A DNA stretch of 64,000 bases from Cerina sp048266425 (GCA_048266425.1 JBLWZN010000023.1:1-64000), one strand, 5' to 3'. Shown: positions 25,458 to 35,291, counted from the first letter of the stretch. The notes: a model not told the origin generated them from the sequence alone. Numbers and translations are program-made.

Positions 25458-25772
25458 ATGGATGAGCACATTATAAATGAAGGAAAAACAATGGCGGTCA
25501 TTAGTTATATTACCTTTATTGGCCTATTGATCGCATTTGTTGTCAACAACGAAAAAAACAATGCCTTCACAAAATTCCATATTGGTCAATCCTTACGTAT
25601 CGTTATCCTAGTTTTTGCGAATTTCATACTTAGTCGGATAGAACCTGTTTCCTTGGGTTATTTATCTGGCCTTATTGGGTTGGGCATCTTCGTTCTGGCG
25701 GTTTTGGGCATTGTAAATGCAGCCAATGGGAAAATACAAAAACTACCCTTGATCGGGTCGTTATGGGACTGA
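25458..25772 (+). CDS. DUF4870-like small membrane protein
   Basis: Protein of 104 residues with three hydrophobic segments. The family pattern is visible: EGKTMAVISYITFIGLLIAF, then KFHIGQSLRI (His-Gln-Ser at the end of the first loop), then a C-terminal helix with LAVLGIVNAANGK. Function unknown. It is separated by 46 bp from the next gene, which has its own -7 box. Confidence 0.75.
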   Translation: MDEHIINEGKTMAVISYITFIGLLIAFVVNNEKNNAFTKFHIGQSLRIVILVFANFILSRIEPVSLGYLSGLIGLGIFVLAVLGIVNAANGKIQKLPLIGSLWD

Positions 25773-25806
25773 TGTGAAATACTCCAAATCCACATAACTT
25801 TTATCT

Positions 25807-25814
25807 TATATTTG
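25807..25814 (+). promoter_or_regulatory. Bacteroidota -7 box TATATTTG of the SLC13 permease gene
   Basis: Exact TAnnTTTG match. It lies 61 bp before ATG 25876 but only 4 bp before an in-frame TTG at 25819, so it argues for the downstream ATG as the true start. Confidence 0.55.
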
Positions 25815-25875
25815 GATATTGGGTTTGAACTCGATTCCTGGGTTTGAACTTGTGACCAACAAATATCCGGTAATT

Positions 25876-27648
25876 ATGAGCTTAGACCTAATCCTTACCT
25901 TTTGCATTATAGCTGTTGGTGTATTTCTGTTCGTGAAGGATTATTTCTCCATAGACACGACCTCCATTTTGATTATGGCTATGTTTATTGTGGCTGGGGT
26001 ACTAAATCCCGAAGAAGGATTTTCTGGGTTTAACCATCCGGCAACCTTGACCTTGGGCTGCATTTTTGTAGTGAGCGGTGGCATATTCCATTCCGGCATA
26101 TTGAATGGCCTTAGCTATAAGATCATTAAACTTGCCAAAATCCATTATGTCGTTGCCCTTATTGTCTTTTGTACCATTTCCGGACTGTTTTCCGCATTTA
26201 TCAACGATACGGCGGTGGTAGCCCTCCTGTTGCCAATAGCGCTGACCGTATGTAGGGAAACCAATATAAGTCCGGGGAAACTATTGATGCCCATTTCATT
26301 TGCGGCCCTTTTTGGTGGTACCTGCACGCTTATAGGGACCTCTACCAACATTCTGGTAAGTAGCTACGCCAAAAAATATGGCTTGGAAGAATTTGGAATG
26401 TTCGAATTCAGTGGTGCCGCAATATGTCTATTGTTGATCGGGTTTGTTTATATCTTTCTTGTCGGTCCTTTTCTGCTTCCAAAAAGAAAACCCAATTCCG
26501 AGCTTACCAAAAAGGCAGAGGAATATATTACCGAACTTGCAATTGAAGACCAAAGCTCAGATATTGACAAGAGTGTGATAAAATCAAAACTGGTAGCGGA
26601 TCTTGATGCCAGAATAATTTCTATTCTGCGCAACGGGACCTTGATCCACAATATTGGTCCAAATACCATGCTGCGTAAAGAGGATACTTTAAAAGTTATG
26701 ATTCCCCCTTTAACTTTCAATAGACTATTGGAATTCAGTGGGTATAGAATAAAAGGGGATAGACGAATAAAACTTGGGCAAGACAAAACCATGGACCATC
26801 GTATGTTCGAGGTAATTATCCCCTTCGGTTCCGGTTTGGCAGGAAGTTCCTTAAAAAAATTGAAATTCAGTCAAAATTATAATTTGTCCGTTCTGGCCAT
26901 TCGTCATAGAAGCGGATTTATTATGGATAAACTTTCAAAGTTAGAGCTCAGGGAAGGCGATATGTTACTGGTGATGGGCAAAAAGGAGGATATAAACAAT
27001 TTGGAGACCCAAAAACTGATCGTAACCCTTTCGGAATACGAAAAGAAAAAAACAAACTACAAAAAAGCAATCCCCGCCTTGCTCATCGGAATAGGCGTAG
27101 TATTGGCGGCTTCCCTAAACCTGACGACTATTTTGATCAGTGCCATGGTAGGAGCGCTTTTAATGGTGCTTACCGGAATTCTAAAGCCTGGGGAGGCCTA
27201 TGATGCCATTGAATGGAAAGTGATCTTTATGATGGCCGGGGTACTCTCCATGGGCGCAGCGTTGGAAAAAACCGGAGGAGCCAAGCTAATCGCCGATTTT
27301 ATTGGGAACACCTTGGGACATTACAATGCACAGATAACACTTGGGATCATCTATCTGGTCACTTTTATTTCAACCAATCTTATCTCCAGTAAAGCCACAG
27401 CAGCCCTCATGGCCCCTATCGTAATTAGCTTGGCTTCGGCCATGGGCGTAAGTGACCGTCCCTTTCTGGTGGCCGTGATGTTTGCTTGTTCGCTCACATT
27501 TATGACCCCTATGAGCTACCCGACCAATACGATGGTATATGCCCCTGGAAATTATAAATTCAATGATTTTCTAAGGTTCGGCACCCCTTTGAACTTTATT
27601 ATATGGATCGCGGCTGTTTTTGTAATCCCCTATTTCTTTCCATTTTAG
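25876..27648 (+). CDS. SLC13/DASS-type permease with central TrkA-C domains
   Basis: Membrane protein of 590 residues (ATG 25876). Helices in the N-terminal 190 residues and the C-terminal 190 residues carry the two repeats of the divalent-anion:Na symporter/ArsB fold; family text includes FINDTAVVALLLPIAL and GGTCTLIGTSTNILVSSYA, then in the second half SSKATAALMAPIVISLA and TPMSYPTNTMVYAPG. Between them lie two RCK_C (TrkA-C) regulatory modules (about 195-395: GNLIHNIGPNTMLRKED-type text and LAGSSLKKLKFSQNYNL). Substrate is probably a small anion such as sulfate, phosphate or a dicarboxylate; not decidable here. Confidence 0.88.
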   Translation: MSLDLILTFCIIAVGVFLFVKDYFSIDTTSILIMAMFIVAGVLNPEEGFSGFNHPATLTLGCIFVVSGGIFHSGILNGLSYKIIKLAKIHYVVALIVFCTISGLFSAFINDTAVVALLLPIALTVCRETNISPGKLLMPISFAALFGGTCTLIGTSTNILVSSYAKKYGLEEFGMFEFSGAAICLLLIGFVYIFLVGPFLLPKRKPNSELTKKAEEYITELAIEDQSSDIDKSVIKSKLVADLDARIISILRNGTLIHNIGPNTMLRKEDTLKVMIPPLTFNRLLEFSGYRIKGDRRIKLGQDKTMDHRMFEVIIPFGSGLAGSSLKKLKFSQNYNLSVLAIRHRSGFIMDKLSKLELREGDMLLVMGKKEDINNLETQKLIVTLSEYEKKKTNYKKAIPALLIGIGVVLAASLNLTTILISAMVGALLMVLTGILKPGEAYDAIEWKVIFMMAGVLSMGAALEKTGGAKLIADFIGNTLGHYNAQITLGIIYLVTFISTNLISSKATAALMAPIVISLASAMGVSDRPFLVAVMFACSLTFMTPMSYPTNTMVYAPGNYKFNDFLRFGTPLNFIIWIAAVFVIPYFFPF

Positions 27649-27663
27649 GGTAAACACCAAAAT

Positions 27664-27706
27664 AAAATCCCGAATTCCAAGCAAGAATACTGGGATTCGG
27701 GATTTT
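27664..27706. terminator. bidirectional hairpin between convergent genes
   Basis: Arms aaatcccgaat and attcgggattt (with two more pairs around one mismatch) enclose a loop of about 15 nt, between the SLC13 gene (plus) and the M1 peptidase gene (minus). On the minus strand the stem runs into a T-rich stretch; on the plus strand the tail is weaker. Confidence 0.65.
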
Positions 27707-27724
27707 GGCTGTGATATTTAACCC

Positions 27725-29668
27725 TTAGTTCTTGTATAGTTGACTGGGCCAGGTATCATTGGAAAAGTTTACATCTGGCACGATCTTATCCGGGTCCAAT
27801 TCAACTTTTTTTACCGTTTTATCGGTCTCTAAAAAATAGTTCCAGTCATTCCCTCGTTGCCAAATTTCCACGGGCAGTTTAACGATCTCGGAAGTATCGT
27901 CATCGTATGTGACCTGCATGACAACCGGCATGGGAATATCGCCCTTGTTGGACAGGACGATTACATAATTATTTTGATAGGAAACAACATTGTCTATGGC
28001 AATGTCAATTGTCCCCGTGCCATAGAACCAGCCTTTCCAGAACCACCATAGATTTTCCCCGGCAACGTTGTTCATGTGGTTAAAGAAGTCCTTAGGCTGT
28101 GGATGTTTGTATGCCCAAGTTTTAATATAGGATTTAAAGGCGTTGTCAAAACGCTCATGACCTAGTATATATTCCCTCAGCAATAAAAGTCCCGTAGCGG
28201 GCTTGTAGTAGGCAGTCATGCCCAAATTCCGGGCATTGGTCATATCGGGATAGGTATCAATACCCTCCATATTGGGATCAAGGTATCGCCTCACCTGATT
28301 CCTGGTCTGATCAAGGTGGTCGGGATACTCTCCATTGTTGAACTGGTTGCTACTATAGTGATTTATAAACGTATTAAAGCCTTCATCCATCCATGGATAG
28401 CGTCTTTCATTACTGCCAACGATCATTGGAAACCAGTTGTGTCCAAACTCATGGTCGGTAACCCCCCAAAGATCGGCCCCTGTGGATTTCCAATTACAGA
28501 AACTTACGCCGGGATATTCCATACCATTGATTTCGGCTGCTACGTTTACGGCAGTCGGGTAGGGATATTCAAACCACATATTGGAGTAATTCTCAATGGA
28601 ATGCTTGGTATACTCGGTAGACCTGCCCCAAGCATCATTGCCATCACTCTCTACAGGATAGACCGATTGTGCCATTGCGGTTTTACCACTGGGCAAGTTT
28701 ATTTTGGCGGCATCCCAAATAAACGCCTTGGAGGAGGCAAATGCCACGTCTCGGGTGTTGTGCATTTTAAAATGCCACGTAAGGGTTCCCTCTTTTTTGG
28801 CCCTTATTGAATTATCGTTTACCTCATCGGGCTTCACAATATAAACCCTGTCATTGCTTTTGGAGGCCTTTTGCATCCTGTCCTGCAAAGTGGCAGTAAG
28901 CACTTCCTTTGGGTTTTGGAGCTCCCCGGAACCCACCACAATATGGTTGTACGGTACTGTTATATAGTAATCGTATTCCCCGTAATCCAAATAAAACTCA
29001 CCTGCCCCTAGATAAGGTTCAATGTTCCAACCATTGATATCATCGTACACTGCTGCCCTGGGATACCATTGGGCCATGGCATAGATAGTCCCGTTCTGGG
29101 TATCTACTCGGCCCATCCGGTCCATACCCTTTTCCGGTATTTTATAGGTAAAGTCCATGGTCACCGTAGCTTTTCCTCCATTGGCAGGGATAGGTTCGGC
29201 AAAGAACACCTGCATTCTTGTATCGGAAATAATGTGCTTGGAAGAAACTCCCTTTTTTACTTTTGCCTGAAGGTTGGTGATGGTATAACCACCGTCGACA
29301 TCGCCGTTATATCGGTTACCACCGATAGGGGTGGTTAGGTTGCCCCTGGAATTTTCCATAAATCGATTTTGTTCCACGTACATCCAAATAAAATCCAAGG
29401 GTTCCGGGCTATTGTTCGTATAGGTCAACGTCTCCCTTCCCGTGAGGGTATTTTCCACATCATTTATTGATGCCTCAATTTTATAATCGGCCGCATTTTG
29501 CCAGTATTTGGGTCCCGGCTTGCCCGATGCCGTTCGGAACTCGTTCCCGTTATGATCCATAAAATCGCCAAAAAGGGCCTGATTGTCCTTAACCTGCTGT
29601 GCCATGGATTGAAAGGAAACCAAAAAACCTACCATGAGAAGTGATAAAATCTTTGTATAATGCTTCAT
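27725..29668 (-). CDS. secreted M1 family metallopeptidase
   Basis: Protein of 647 residues with a signal peptide (MKHYTKILSLLMVGFLVSFQ, cleavage after SMA). The zinc site HEFGH at 406-410 and Glu429 in WMDEGF fit the gluzincin HExxH-x18-E pattern. The exopeptidase motif that is GAMEN in aminopeptidase N reads NGMEYPG, as in many bacterial M1 relatives. It is likely a periplasmic or outer-surface aminopeptidase. It sits alone between a convergent permease gene and a divergent acyl-CoA synthetase gene. Confidence 0.92.
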   Translation of the reverse strand: MKHYTKILSLLMVGFLVSFQSMAQQVKDNQALFGDFMDHNGNEFRTASGKPGPKYWQNAADYKIEASINDVENTLTGRETLTYTNNSPEPLDFIWMYVEQNRFMENSRGNLTTPIGGNRYNGDVDGGYTITNLQAKVKKGVSSKHIISDTRMQVFFAEPIPANGGKATVTMDFTYKIPEKGMDRMGRVDTQNGTIYAMAQWYPRAAVYDDINGWNIEPYLGAGEFYLDYGEYDYYITVPYNHIVVGSGELQNPKEVLTATLQDRMQKASKSNDRVYIVKPDEVNDNSIRAKKEGTLTWHFKMHNTRDVAFASSKAFIWDAAKINLPSGKTAMAQSVYPVESDGNDAWGRSTEYTKHSIENYSNMWFEYPYPTAVNVAAEINGMEYPGVSFCNWKSTGADLWGVTDHEFGHNWFPMIVGSNERRYPWMDEGFNTFINHYSSNQFNNGEYPDHLDQTRNQVRRYLDPNMEGIDTYPDMTNARNLGMTAYYKPATGLLLLREYILGHERFDNAFKSYIKTWAYKHPQPKDFFNHMNNVAGENLWWFWKGWFYGTGTIDIAIDNVVSYQNNYVIVLSNKGDIPMPVVMQVTYDDDTSEIVKLPVEIWQRGNDWNYFLETDKTVKKVELDPDKIVPDVNFSNDTWPSQLYKN

Positions 29669-30070
29669 AAAAGTATATTGATATTAATAAATGTTGTTAG
29701 TGGTTGTTCGTCGTTGAAGGTAAAGTACGGATCGCTGGTTAAAGGTTAAAAAAATGATGAACCCATTACTTTTGTCCTGTTTCTTGTTTCTGGCCCCTTA
29801 TTTCTCTTTTCTATAGTCTCTTTTCTATGATCTATTCCCGTTCAATGCAAGATAAAAATTATCATTCTGCTTAAAATAAAGGCTAAGATAAACCAACATA
29901 AAAGAAGAGTTCGGCTAATGTGCGGGATTAACTTTAATTTAAGAATAACAGGGGACCTTCCCCCCTTGTCAATGACCCTACCCCCTTTTTATCAAAAAAT
30001 CACTACCTTTAATAACATCGTTTTTTAACATCAATGACCAATCGCCAAACCAATCAAAAAAACCATCAGC
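29669..30070. other. divergent intergenic region, M1 peptidase / acyl-CoA synthetase
   Basis: 402 bp with no gene. A ten-unit heptad block fills 29770-29839. The remaining sequence is AT-rich, and no convincing TAnnTTTG box was found on either strand. Confidence 0.6.
29770..29839. repeat. heptad-phased intergenic repeat, ten TC-ended words
   Basis: Ten 7-bp words in unbroken register, most ending in TC (ctgtttc, ttgtttc, ttatttc, tcttttc, tatagtc, tcttttc, tatgatc). They belong to the same sequence family as 23761, 31794 and 36743. Confidence 0.85.
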
Positions 30071-31699
30071 ATGGAAGGACTTATAATGGATTATCCGCTT
30101 ACCACAACTACTATTTTAGACTATGGAAATAGTGCATTCCGACATAAGAAAATAATCAGCTATTTACCGGATGGTACAAGGCATGAATATACTTTTGGCG
30201 ACTTGTACAAACGATCTAAAATGTTGGCGAATGCCCTAACCCAAAAATTGGGTGTGACCAAGGGGGACATGGTCGGTACTTTTGCTTGGAACCACTATCA
30301 ACATGTGGAACTGTACTACGCTATTCCCGGAATCGGGGCCATATGCCATACGCTCAATATCAGATTGTCCCTACCACAGGTTGAATTTATCATCAACCAT
30401 GCAGAAGACAAGGTTATTTTTGTAGATGCAACCTTGGTTCCCATGTTAGAAAAGATAGCCAATCAGCTTGAGACCGTGGAACGCTTCGTTATTATCAATG
30501 CTCCCAAAAACTTTAGTACTACCCTGCCACATATAATGCACTACGAGGATTTGATGGCGGGAGCTTCGGACAACTTTGATTGGCCTAGGCTAAACGAAAA
30601 CGACGCCTGCGGTATGTGCTATACCAGTGGAACGACCGGTTTGCCCAAAGGCGTTTTGTACTCCCACAGATCTACCTATCTGCATGCCTTTGCCATAACC
30701 ACTGCCAATGCTGCCCATATGAGCGCCCAAGATATTTATTTGCTAATCGTGCCCCAATTCCACGTAATGGCTTGGGGCGCCCCATATTCGGGTTTGTTGG
30801 CGGGCTCAACCATGGTATTGCCATCACTTCACCTACAGCCAGAAGCTATCATACGAATCCTTAAGGAAGAAAAAGTAACCAAGGCCAATGGGGTGCCCAC
30901 CATTTGGTTAGGGGTATACGAAGCCATGAAGAGAAATCCACCCAAAGAAAAACTTGCAATCAAGGAGTACCATGTTGGGGGATCCGCCCTACCTGTAAGT
31001 CTTATTGAGGGTTTTGAAAAGGACTTTGGGATAGTTGGCGTACATGCGTGGGGTATGACAGAAACCTCCCCCTTGGGAACCCTTTCCCGATTGCAGCCCA
31101 AACACGCCCAACTAAGCGATAAGGAGAAATTAAGAATACGGGGGAAACAAGGTATCGGATTTCCAGGTATCGAAATGAGGGTAGTAAAGGAAGATGGAAC
31201 CATAGCACCCCGTGACGGAAAAACCTTTGGGGAGCTCCAGGTTAAGGGTGCCTGGGTGATACGTTCCTATTTTAAAACTAATAACCAGGACGATTTTACG
31301 GTGGACGGTTGGTTCAAAACAGGTGATATAGCTACCATTGATCCCGATGGATATATGGAAATTACGGATCGAATCAAAGACCTGATAAAAAGTGGCGGGG
31401 AATGGATATCGAGCGTGGCCTTGGAATCTGCACTAATGTCCCACCCCCATATAAAAGAGGCCGCCGTTATAGCTATACCCGACGAGACTTGGACCGAAAG
31501 ACCTTTGGCCATTATTGTTCCTGTCGACAAAAATGAACCACCAAAAGTGAAGGAATTGATCGGACTTTTATCCCTGAATTTTGCCAAATATCAGATTCCC
31601 GACCACTATGTATTTCTTAACGAGGTTCCCAAAACCAGCGTAGGTAAGTTCGACAAAAAGGAATTGAGAAGGCTGTATGCGGAGGGAAAATTGGCATAA
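30071..31699 (+). CDS. medium/long-chain fatty-acyl-CoA ligase
   Basis: AMP-forming ligase of 542 residues. Phosphate-binding motif CYTSGTTGLPKGVLYSHRS, adenine motif HAWGMTETSP, the GYMEITDRIKDLIKSGGEWIS hinge (read within 20 residues) and C-terminal catalytic Lys in KTSVGKFDKKEL are intact. The hinge text and length fit the AlkK-like group acting on medium- to long-chain fatty acids. No beta-oxidation genes adjoin it. A -like imperfect terminator follows. Confidence 0.92.
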   Translation: MEGLIMDYPLTTTTILDYGNSAFRHKKIISYLPDGTRHEYTFGDLYKRSKMLANALTQKLGVTKGDMVGTFAWNHYQHVELYYAIPGIGAICHTLNIRLSLPQVEFIINHAEDKVIFVDATLVPMLEKIANQLETVERFVIINAPKNFSTTLPHIMHYEDLMAGASDNFDWPRLNENDACGMCYTSGTTGLPKGVLYSHRSTYLHAFAITTANAAHMSAQDIYLLIVPQFHVMAWGAPYSGLLAGSTMVLPSLHLQPEAIIRILKEEKVTKANGVPTIWLGVYEAMKRNPPKEKLAIKEYHVGGSALPVSLIEGFEKDFGIVGVHAWGMTETSPLGTLSRLQPKHAQLSDKEKLRIRGKQGIGFPGIEMRVVKEDGTIAPRDGKTFGELQVKGAWVIRSYFKTNNQDDFTVDGWFKTGDIATIDPDGYMEITDRIKDLIKSGGEWISSVALESALMSHPHIKEAAVIAIPDETWTERPLAIIVPVDKNEPPKVKELIGLLSLNFAKYQIPDHYVFLNEVPKTSVGKFDKKELRRLYAEGKLA

Positions 31700-31701
31700 C
31701 A

Positions 31702-31748
31702 AAAACACCAAATCCCAATTTTTGCATTTTGGAATTTGGCGTTTTCGA
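31702..31748 (+). terminator. imperfect terminator after the acyl-CoA ligase gene
   Basis: Imperfect inverted arms around caccaaatcccaa and ttggaatttggcg with a short T-rich loop, followed by gttttcgattt. It lies directly past the stop codon. Confidence 0.5.
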
Positions 31749-31793
31749 TTTAGTTTTAGCCCAATTGTAATTACGGACGGGAAAAATCCGGAT

Positions 31794-31828
31794 TTTAGTC
31801 TATTGTCTTGGCTCTAGTGCCTTGTTTC
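31794..31828. repeat. heptad-phased intergenic repeat abutting carB stop
   Basis: Five 7-bp words (tttagtc, tattgtc, ttggctc, tagtgcc, ttgtttc); the last word overlaps the carB stop codon (31828-31830, minus strand) by one base. Confidence 0.75.
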
Positions 31829-34680
31829 TATTTGCTCAAGTACATCTTACGTCTAGTGTACAGATTATAAAAATCATCATTTTTTAGACTGTCAATAAAC
31901 AGGATGCTCTCACCGGTACTTTTCATTTCAGGTCCCAGATTTTTGTTTACGTTCGGGAATTTATCAAAGGAGAACACGGGTTGTTTTATGGCAAAGCCAT
32001 CCAGTTGTGGCTTAAAATCGAAATCCGATAATTTCTTCTCGCCCAACATCACCTTGGTGGCATAGTTTCCGTAGGGCTCCTTGTAAGCTTTTGATATAAA
32101 CGGTACCGTACGGGAAGCCCTAGGATTGGCCTCGATTATATATACGATATCATCCTTAATAGCAAATTGAATATTGATAAGGCCAACGGTATTCAAGGCC
32201 AAAGCTATATTTTTGGTATGGTCTTTTATCTGTTGTAGAACAAATTCGCCCAAATTGAAAGGTGGCAAGGTAGCATTGGAATCCCCGGAATGGATGCCGC
32301 AGGGCTCAATATGCTCCATGATCCCGATGATATACACCTCTTCCCCATCACAAATGGCATCGGCTTCGGCCTCAATGGCCCCATCCAAATAATGATCCAA
32401 CAACAGTTTGTTATTCGGTATTTTTCGAAGCAGGTCCACCACGTGTTCTTCCAGTTCTTCCCTGTTGATCACAATTTTCATTCCTTGCCCTCCCAATACA
32501 TAAGAAGGCCTTACTAGCAATGGGAAGTCCAATTTATCCGAAAGCGCCAACGCTTCATCCGCAGTTTCGGCAACGCCGAAATCTGGATAGGGAATATTAA
32601 TTTCCTTGAGCAGGTTGGAGAAACTTCCCCTATCTTCTGCCAAATCCAAGGACTTAAAGCTGGTACCGATAATCTTGATACCGTATTTATCCAACTTTTC
32701 TGCGAGCTTCAATGCCGTCTGGCCACCTAGCTGAACAATAACCCCCTCCGGTTTTTCGTGCCGAATAATATCGTAGATATGCTCCCAATAAACCGGTTCA
32801 AAATACAATTTATCAGCCGTATCAAAGTCCGTTGAGACCGTTTCGGGGTTACAGTTGATCATTATGGTCTCGTACCCACATTCGGCCGCGGCCAAGACTC
32901 CGTGAACACAGCAATAATCAAACTCTATCCCTTGCCCAATTCTATTGGGACCGGAGCCGAGCACCACAATTTTCTTCTTATCGGTCACTATACTATCGTT
33001 GGCCACATAGCGCTCGCCATCAGGGGTCTCTATCTCGGCCTCGAAGGTGGAGTAATAATAAGGGGTCATCGCCTTAAACTCTGCAGCACAGGTATCAACC
33101 AGTTTATAGACCCTATTGATGCCTTGGGCCGAACGCTTTTTATGTACCTCGCTCTCCCAACAGTCCAACATATGCGCAATTTGCCTATCCGCAAAACCTT
33201 TTTGCTTGGCCTCTAACAATAATTCCTTTGGTAGGCTTTCAATAGTGTAAGTGGAGATTTCCTTTTCCAGGAAATGTAGCTCTTCATATTGCTTTAAGAA
33301 CCACATGTCTATTTTTGTAATCTCGTGTATGCGGCTTAACGGGATACCTAATTGTATGGCGTCATAGATTACGAACACCCTGTCCCAACTGGGAATGGTA
33401 AGCTTGCTTATGATCTGGTCATAATTTTTATATCCCTTACCATCAGCTCCCAAGCCATTCCTTTTGATTTCCAAGGATTGGGTGGCCTTGTGCAGCGCCT
33501 CTTGAAAGGATCGGCCAATACCCATGACTTCCCCGACGGATTTCATCTGAAGTCCCAACGTACGATCGGAGCCCTCAAACTTATCAAAATTCCAACGCGG
33601 TATTTTAACGATAACATAATCTAGCGTCGGTTCAAAAAGTGCGGACGTTGATTTGGTAATTTGGTTGTCCAGCTCGTCCAAGTGATAGCCTATGGCCAAT
33701 TTGGTGGCAATTTTCGCAATTGGATAACCGGTCGCCTTGGAAGCCAACGCAGAGGAACGGGAAACCCTAGGGTTTATCTCAATGGCAATAATGTCTTCCT
33801 TTTCATCTGGGCTTACCGCGAACTGTACATTACAACCTCCGGCAAAATCCCCGATACTGCGCATCATTAAGATAGCCATGTCCCTCATTCTTTGAAAAGT
33901 GCGATCGGAAAGGGTCATGGCGGGGGCCACTGTAATGGAATCCCCGGTATGGATACCCATTGGATCCATATTTTCAATGGTACAGATAATGACTACGTTG
34001 TCATTTTTATCGCGCAGCAATTCCAGTTCATATTCTTTCCAACCCAAAAGTGCCTTGTCTATCATCACCTCATGGATAGGGGATATTTCCAGTCCACGGC
34101 TAAGCAAGTCATCAAAATCTTCCTGTTTATAAACGATGGAAGCACCTGCCCCGCCCAAAGTATAGGAAGCTCTTATGACCAAGGGAAAACCAAACTTCTG
34201 TGCAATTTCCTTCCCTTTCAAGAAAGAGGTTGCCGTTGCCTGTGGTGCCATGCCAACGCCAATTTTCAGCATCAGTTCGCGAAACTTTTCCCTGTCTTCG
34301 GTTATATTGATGGCATCGATATCCACTCCAATAATTTCCACGCCAAAGTCGTCCCAAATTCCCTTTTCCCCTGCTTCAATACAAAGGTTTAACGCGGTCT
34401 GGCCACCCATTGTGGGCAAAACGGCGTCGATTTCGGGATGGTTCGTCAAAATCTCAATGATAGATTTGGTAGTAAGCGGTTTTAGATAGACGTGATCTGC
34501 CATGGTAGGGTCGGTCATGATCGTAGCCGGATTGCTGTTGATCAACACCGTTTTTATCCCATCTTCCCTCAATGAACGCAACGATTGGGAACCGGCATAA
34601 TCGAATTCGCAGGCCTGCCCTATTACGATTGGTCCAGAACCGATAATCAAAACTGACTTTAGATTTTTATTTTTTGGCAT
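31828..34680 (-). CDS. carB: carbamoyl-phosphate synthase large subunit, without allosteric domain
   Basis: Synthetase of 950 residues making carbamoyl phosphate for pyrimidines and arginine. Two ATP-grasp halves are visible: the first from SVLIIGSGPIVIGQACEFDYAG and the second from VVLGSGPNRIGQGIEFDY near residue 555. Both have their metal-binding EINPRVSRSSA and EANPRASRTVP motifs. The protein stops about 120 residues before the E. coli end, after STGESILFIDSL, so the MGS-like C-terminal domain that binds UMP and ornithine effectors is missing. This appears normal for flavobacterial CarB as I remember it. rpmH lies 122 bp upstream on the same strand, separated by a terminator; carA is not in this window. 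Confidence 0.97.
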   Translation of the reverse strand: MPKNKNLKSVLIIGSGPIVIGQACEFDYAGSQSLRSLREDGIKTVLINSNPATIMTDPTMADHVYLKPLTTKSIIEILTNHPEIDAVLPTMGGQTALNLCIEAGEKGIWDDFGVEIIGVDIDAINITEDREKFRELMLKIGVGMAPQATATSFLKGKEIAQKFGFPLVIRASYTLGGAGASIVYKQEDFDDLLSRGLEISPIHEVMIDKALLGWKEYELELLRDKNDNVVIICTIENMDPMGIHTGDSITVAPAMTLSDRTFQRMRDMAILMMRSIGDFAGGCNVQFAVSPDEKEDIIAIEINPRVSRSSALASKATGYPIAKIATKLAIGYHLDELDNQITKSTSALFEPTLDYVIVKIPRWNFDKFEGSDRTLGLQMKSVGEVMGIGRSFQEALHKATQSLEIKRNGLGADGKGYKNYDQIISKLTIPSWDRVFVIYDAIQLGIPLSRIHEITKIDMWFLKQYEELHFLEKEISTYTIESLPKELLLEAKQKGFADRQIAHMLDCWESEVHKKRSAQGINRVYKLVDTCAAEFKAMTPYYYSTFEAEIETPDGERYVANDSIVTDKKKIVVLGSGPNRIGQGIEFDYCCVHGVLAAAECGYETIMINCNPETVSTDFDTADKLYFEPVYWEHIYDIIRHEKPEGVIVQLGGQTALKLAEKLDKYGIKIIGTSFKSLDLAEDRGSFSNLLKEINIPYPDFGVAETADEALALSDKLDFPLLVRPSYVLGGQGMKIVINREELEEHVVDLLRKIPNNKLLLDHYLDGAIEAEADAICDGEEVYIIGIMEHIEPCGIHSGDSNATLPPFNLGEFVLQQIKDHTKNIALALNTVGLINIQFAIKDDIVYIIEANPRASRTVPFISKAYKEPYGNYATKVMLGEKKLSDFDFKPQLDGFAIKQPVFSFDKFPNVNKNLGPEMKSTGESILFIDSLKNDDFYNLYTRRKMYLSK

Positions 34681-34741
34681 TGTATGATGTGTTTAGGCTT
34701 TTAAAATTTGTTATAGGTATCGAAACTGGTTTGGATTGGAC

Positions 34742-34777
34742 AAAAAAAAGGTGCTACTTTAAGAAAAGTAACACCTT
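34742..34777 (-). terminator. Rho-independent terminator of rpmH
   Basis: On the minus strand a 13-bp stem with one mismatch (aaggtgttacttt pairing aaagtagcacctt) ends in a run of T (34742-34749). It lies 25 bp past the rpmH stop and upstream of carB. Confidence 0.85.
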
Positions 34778-34802
34778 ATTATTTTTTAAAACAATACAAT
34801 CA

Positions 34803-34961
34803 TTATTTTTTATGTCTTTTTTCTGAGGACACGGACAATTTTTTTCTTCCTTTAGCTCTTCTTCTGGCAAGAACCTTTCTTCCGTTGGCTGTAGCCATAC
34901 GCTCCCTAAAGCCATGCTTGTTCCTTCTCTTTCTCTTTGACGGTTGGTATGTCCTTTTCAT
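34803..34961 (-). CDS. rpmH: 50S ribosomal protein L34
   Basis: Fifty-two residues, strongly basic, with the invariant L34 start MKRTYQPSKRKRRNKHGFRE and the ending SVSSEKRHKK. L34 sits near the peptide-exit region of the 50S subunit. The gene was too short for ordinary ORF calling but every family-defining residue is present. It has a textbook promoter (35035-35065), a leader of about 67 nt and its own terminator. In many bacteria rpmH adjoins rnpA; here no rnpA follows and carB is downstream. Confidence 0.97.
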   Translation of the reverse strand: MKRTYQPSKRKRRNKHGFRERMATANGRKVLARRRAKGRKKLSVSSEKRHKK

Positions 34962-35034
34962 GCCCGTTTATTTTATAAATCCTTTTGAATCTGTTGTTAT
35001 TATTTGGGCATACGGCCCTTGCAAAATCTGGGCG

Positions 35035-35065
35035 CAAATATACGAAGAGTTTTTGCTTTGGCAAA
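35035..35065 (-). promoter_or_regulatory. consensus Bacteroidota promoter of rpmH
   Basis: On the minus strand TTTG (35062-35065), exactly 19 bp spacer, then TATATTTG (35035-35042). Both elements match the group's housekeeping consensus exactly. Transcription should start near 35028. Confidence 0.85.
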
Positions 35066-35259
35066 TCTAATTTTAAAAATATTTAGTAAACCTTATTTTA
35101 CGTGTCCCATGCGCCAAAAATACGTTTATAATTTTCTAATTTTGGTACTTGCCCTTTTGACAAATCAATTGTTTTGCAATACCGATGTGCACCGTTCAAA
35201 AGTATTCATCTATTAAAACGTATCCCCTAAATCCCCTATTTACTTAGGATTGTTTTTAT

Positions 35260-35267
35260 TACTTTTG
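35260..35267 (+). promoter_or_regulatory. -7 box TACTTTTG of the DUF6263 gene
   Basis: Exact TAnnTTTG match 24 bp upstream of ATG 35292; the -33 region is only partial (ttta). Confidence 0.55.
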
Positions 35268-35291
35268 CCCCATCTTATCAAGAATTGACTA

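Noticed and set aside
25819..25875. Upstream TTG start for the SLC13 permease
   Set aside because: It lies 4 bp past a -7 promoter box and adds no hydrophobic or conserved sequence; ATG 25876 fits better.
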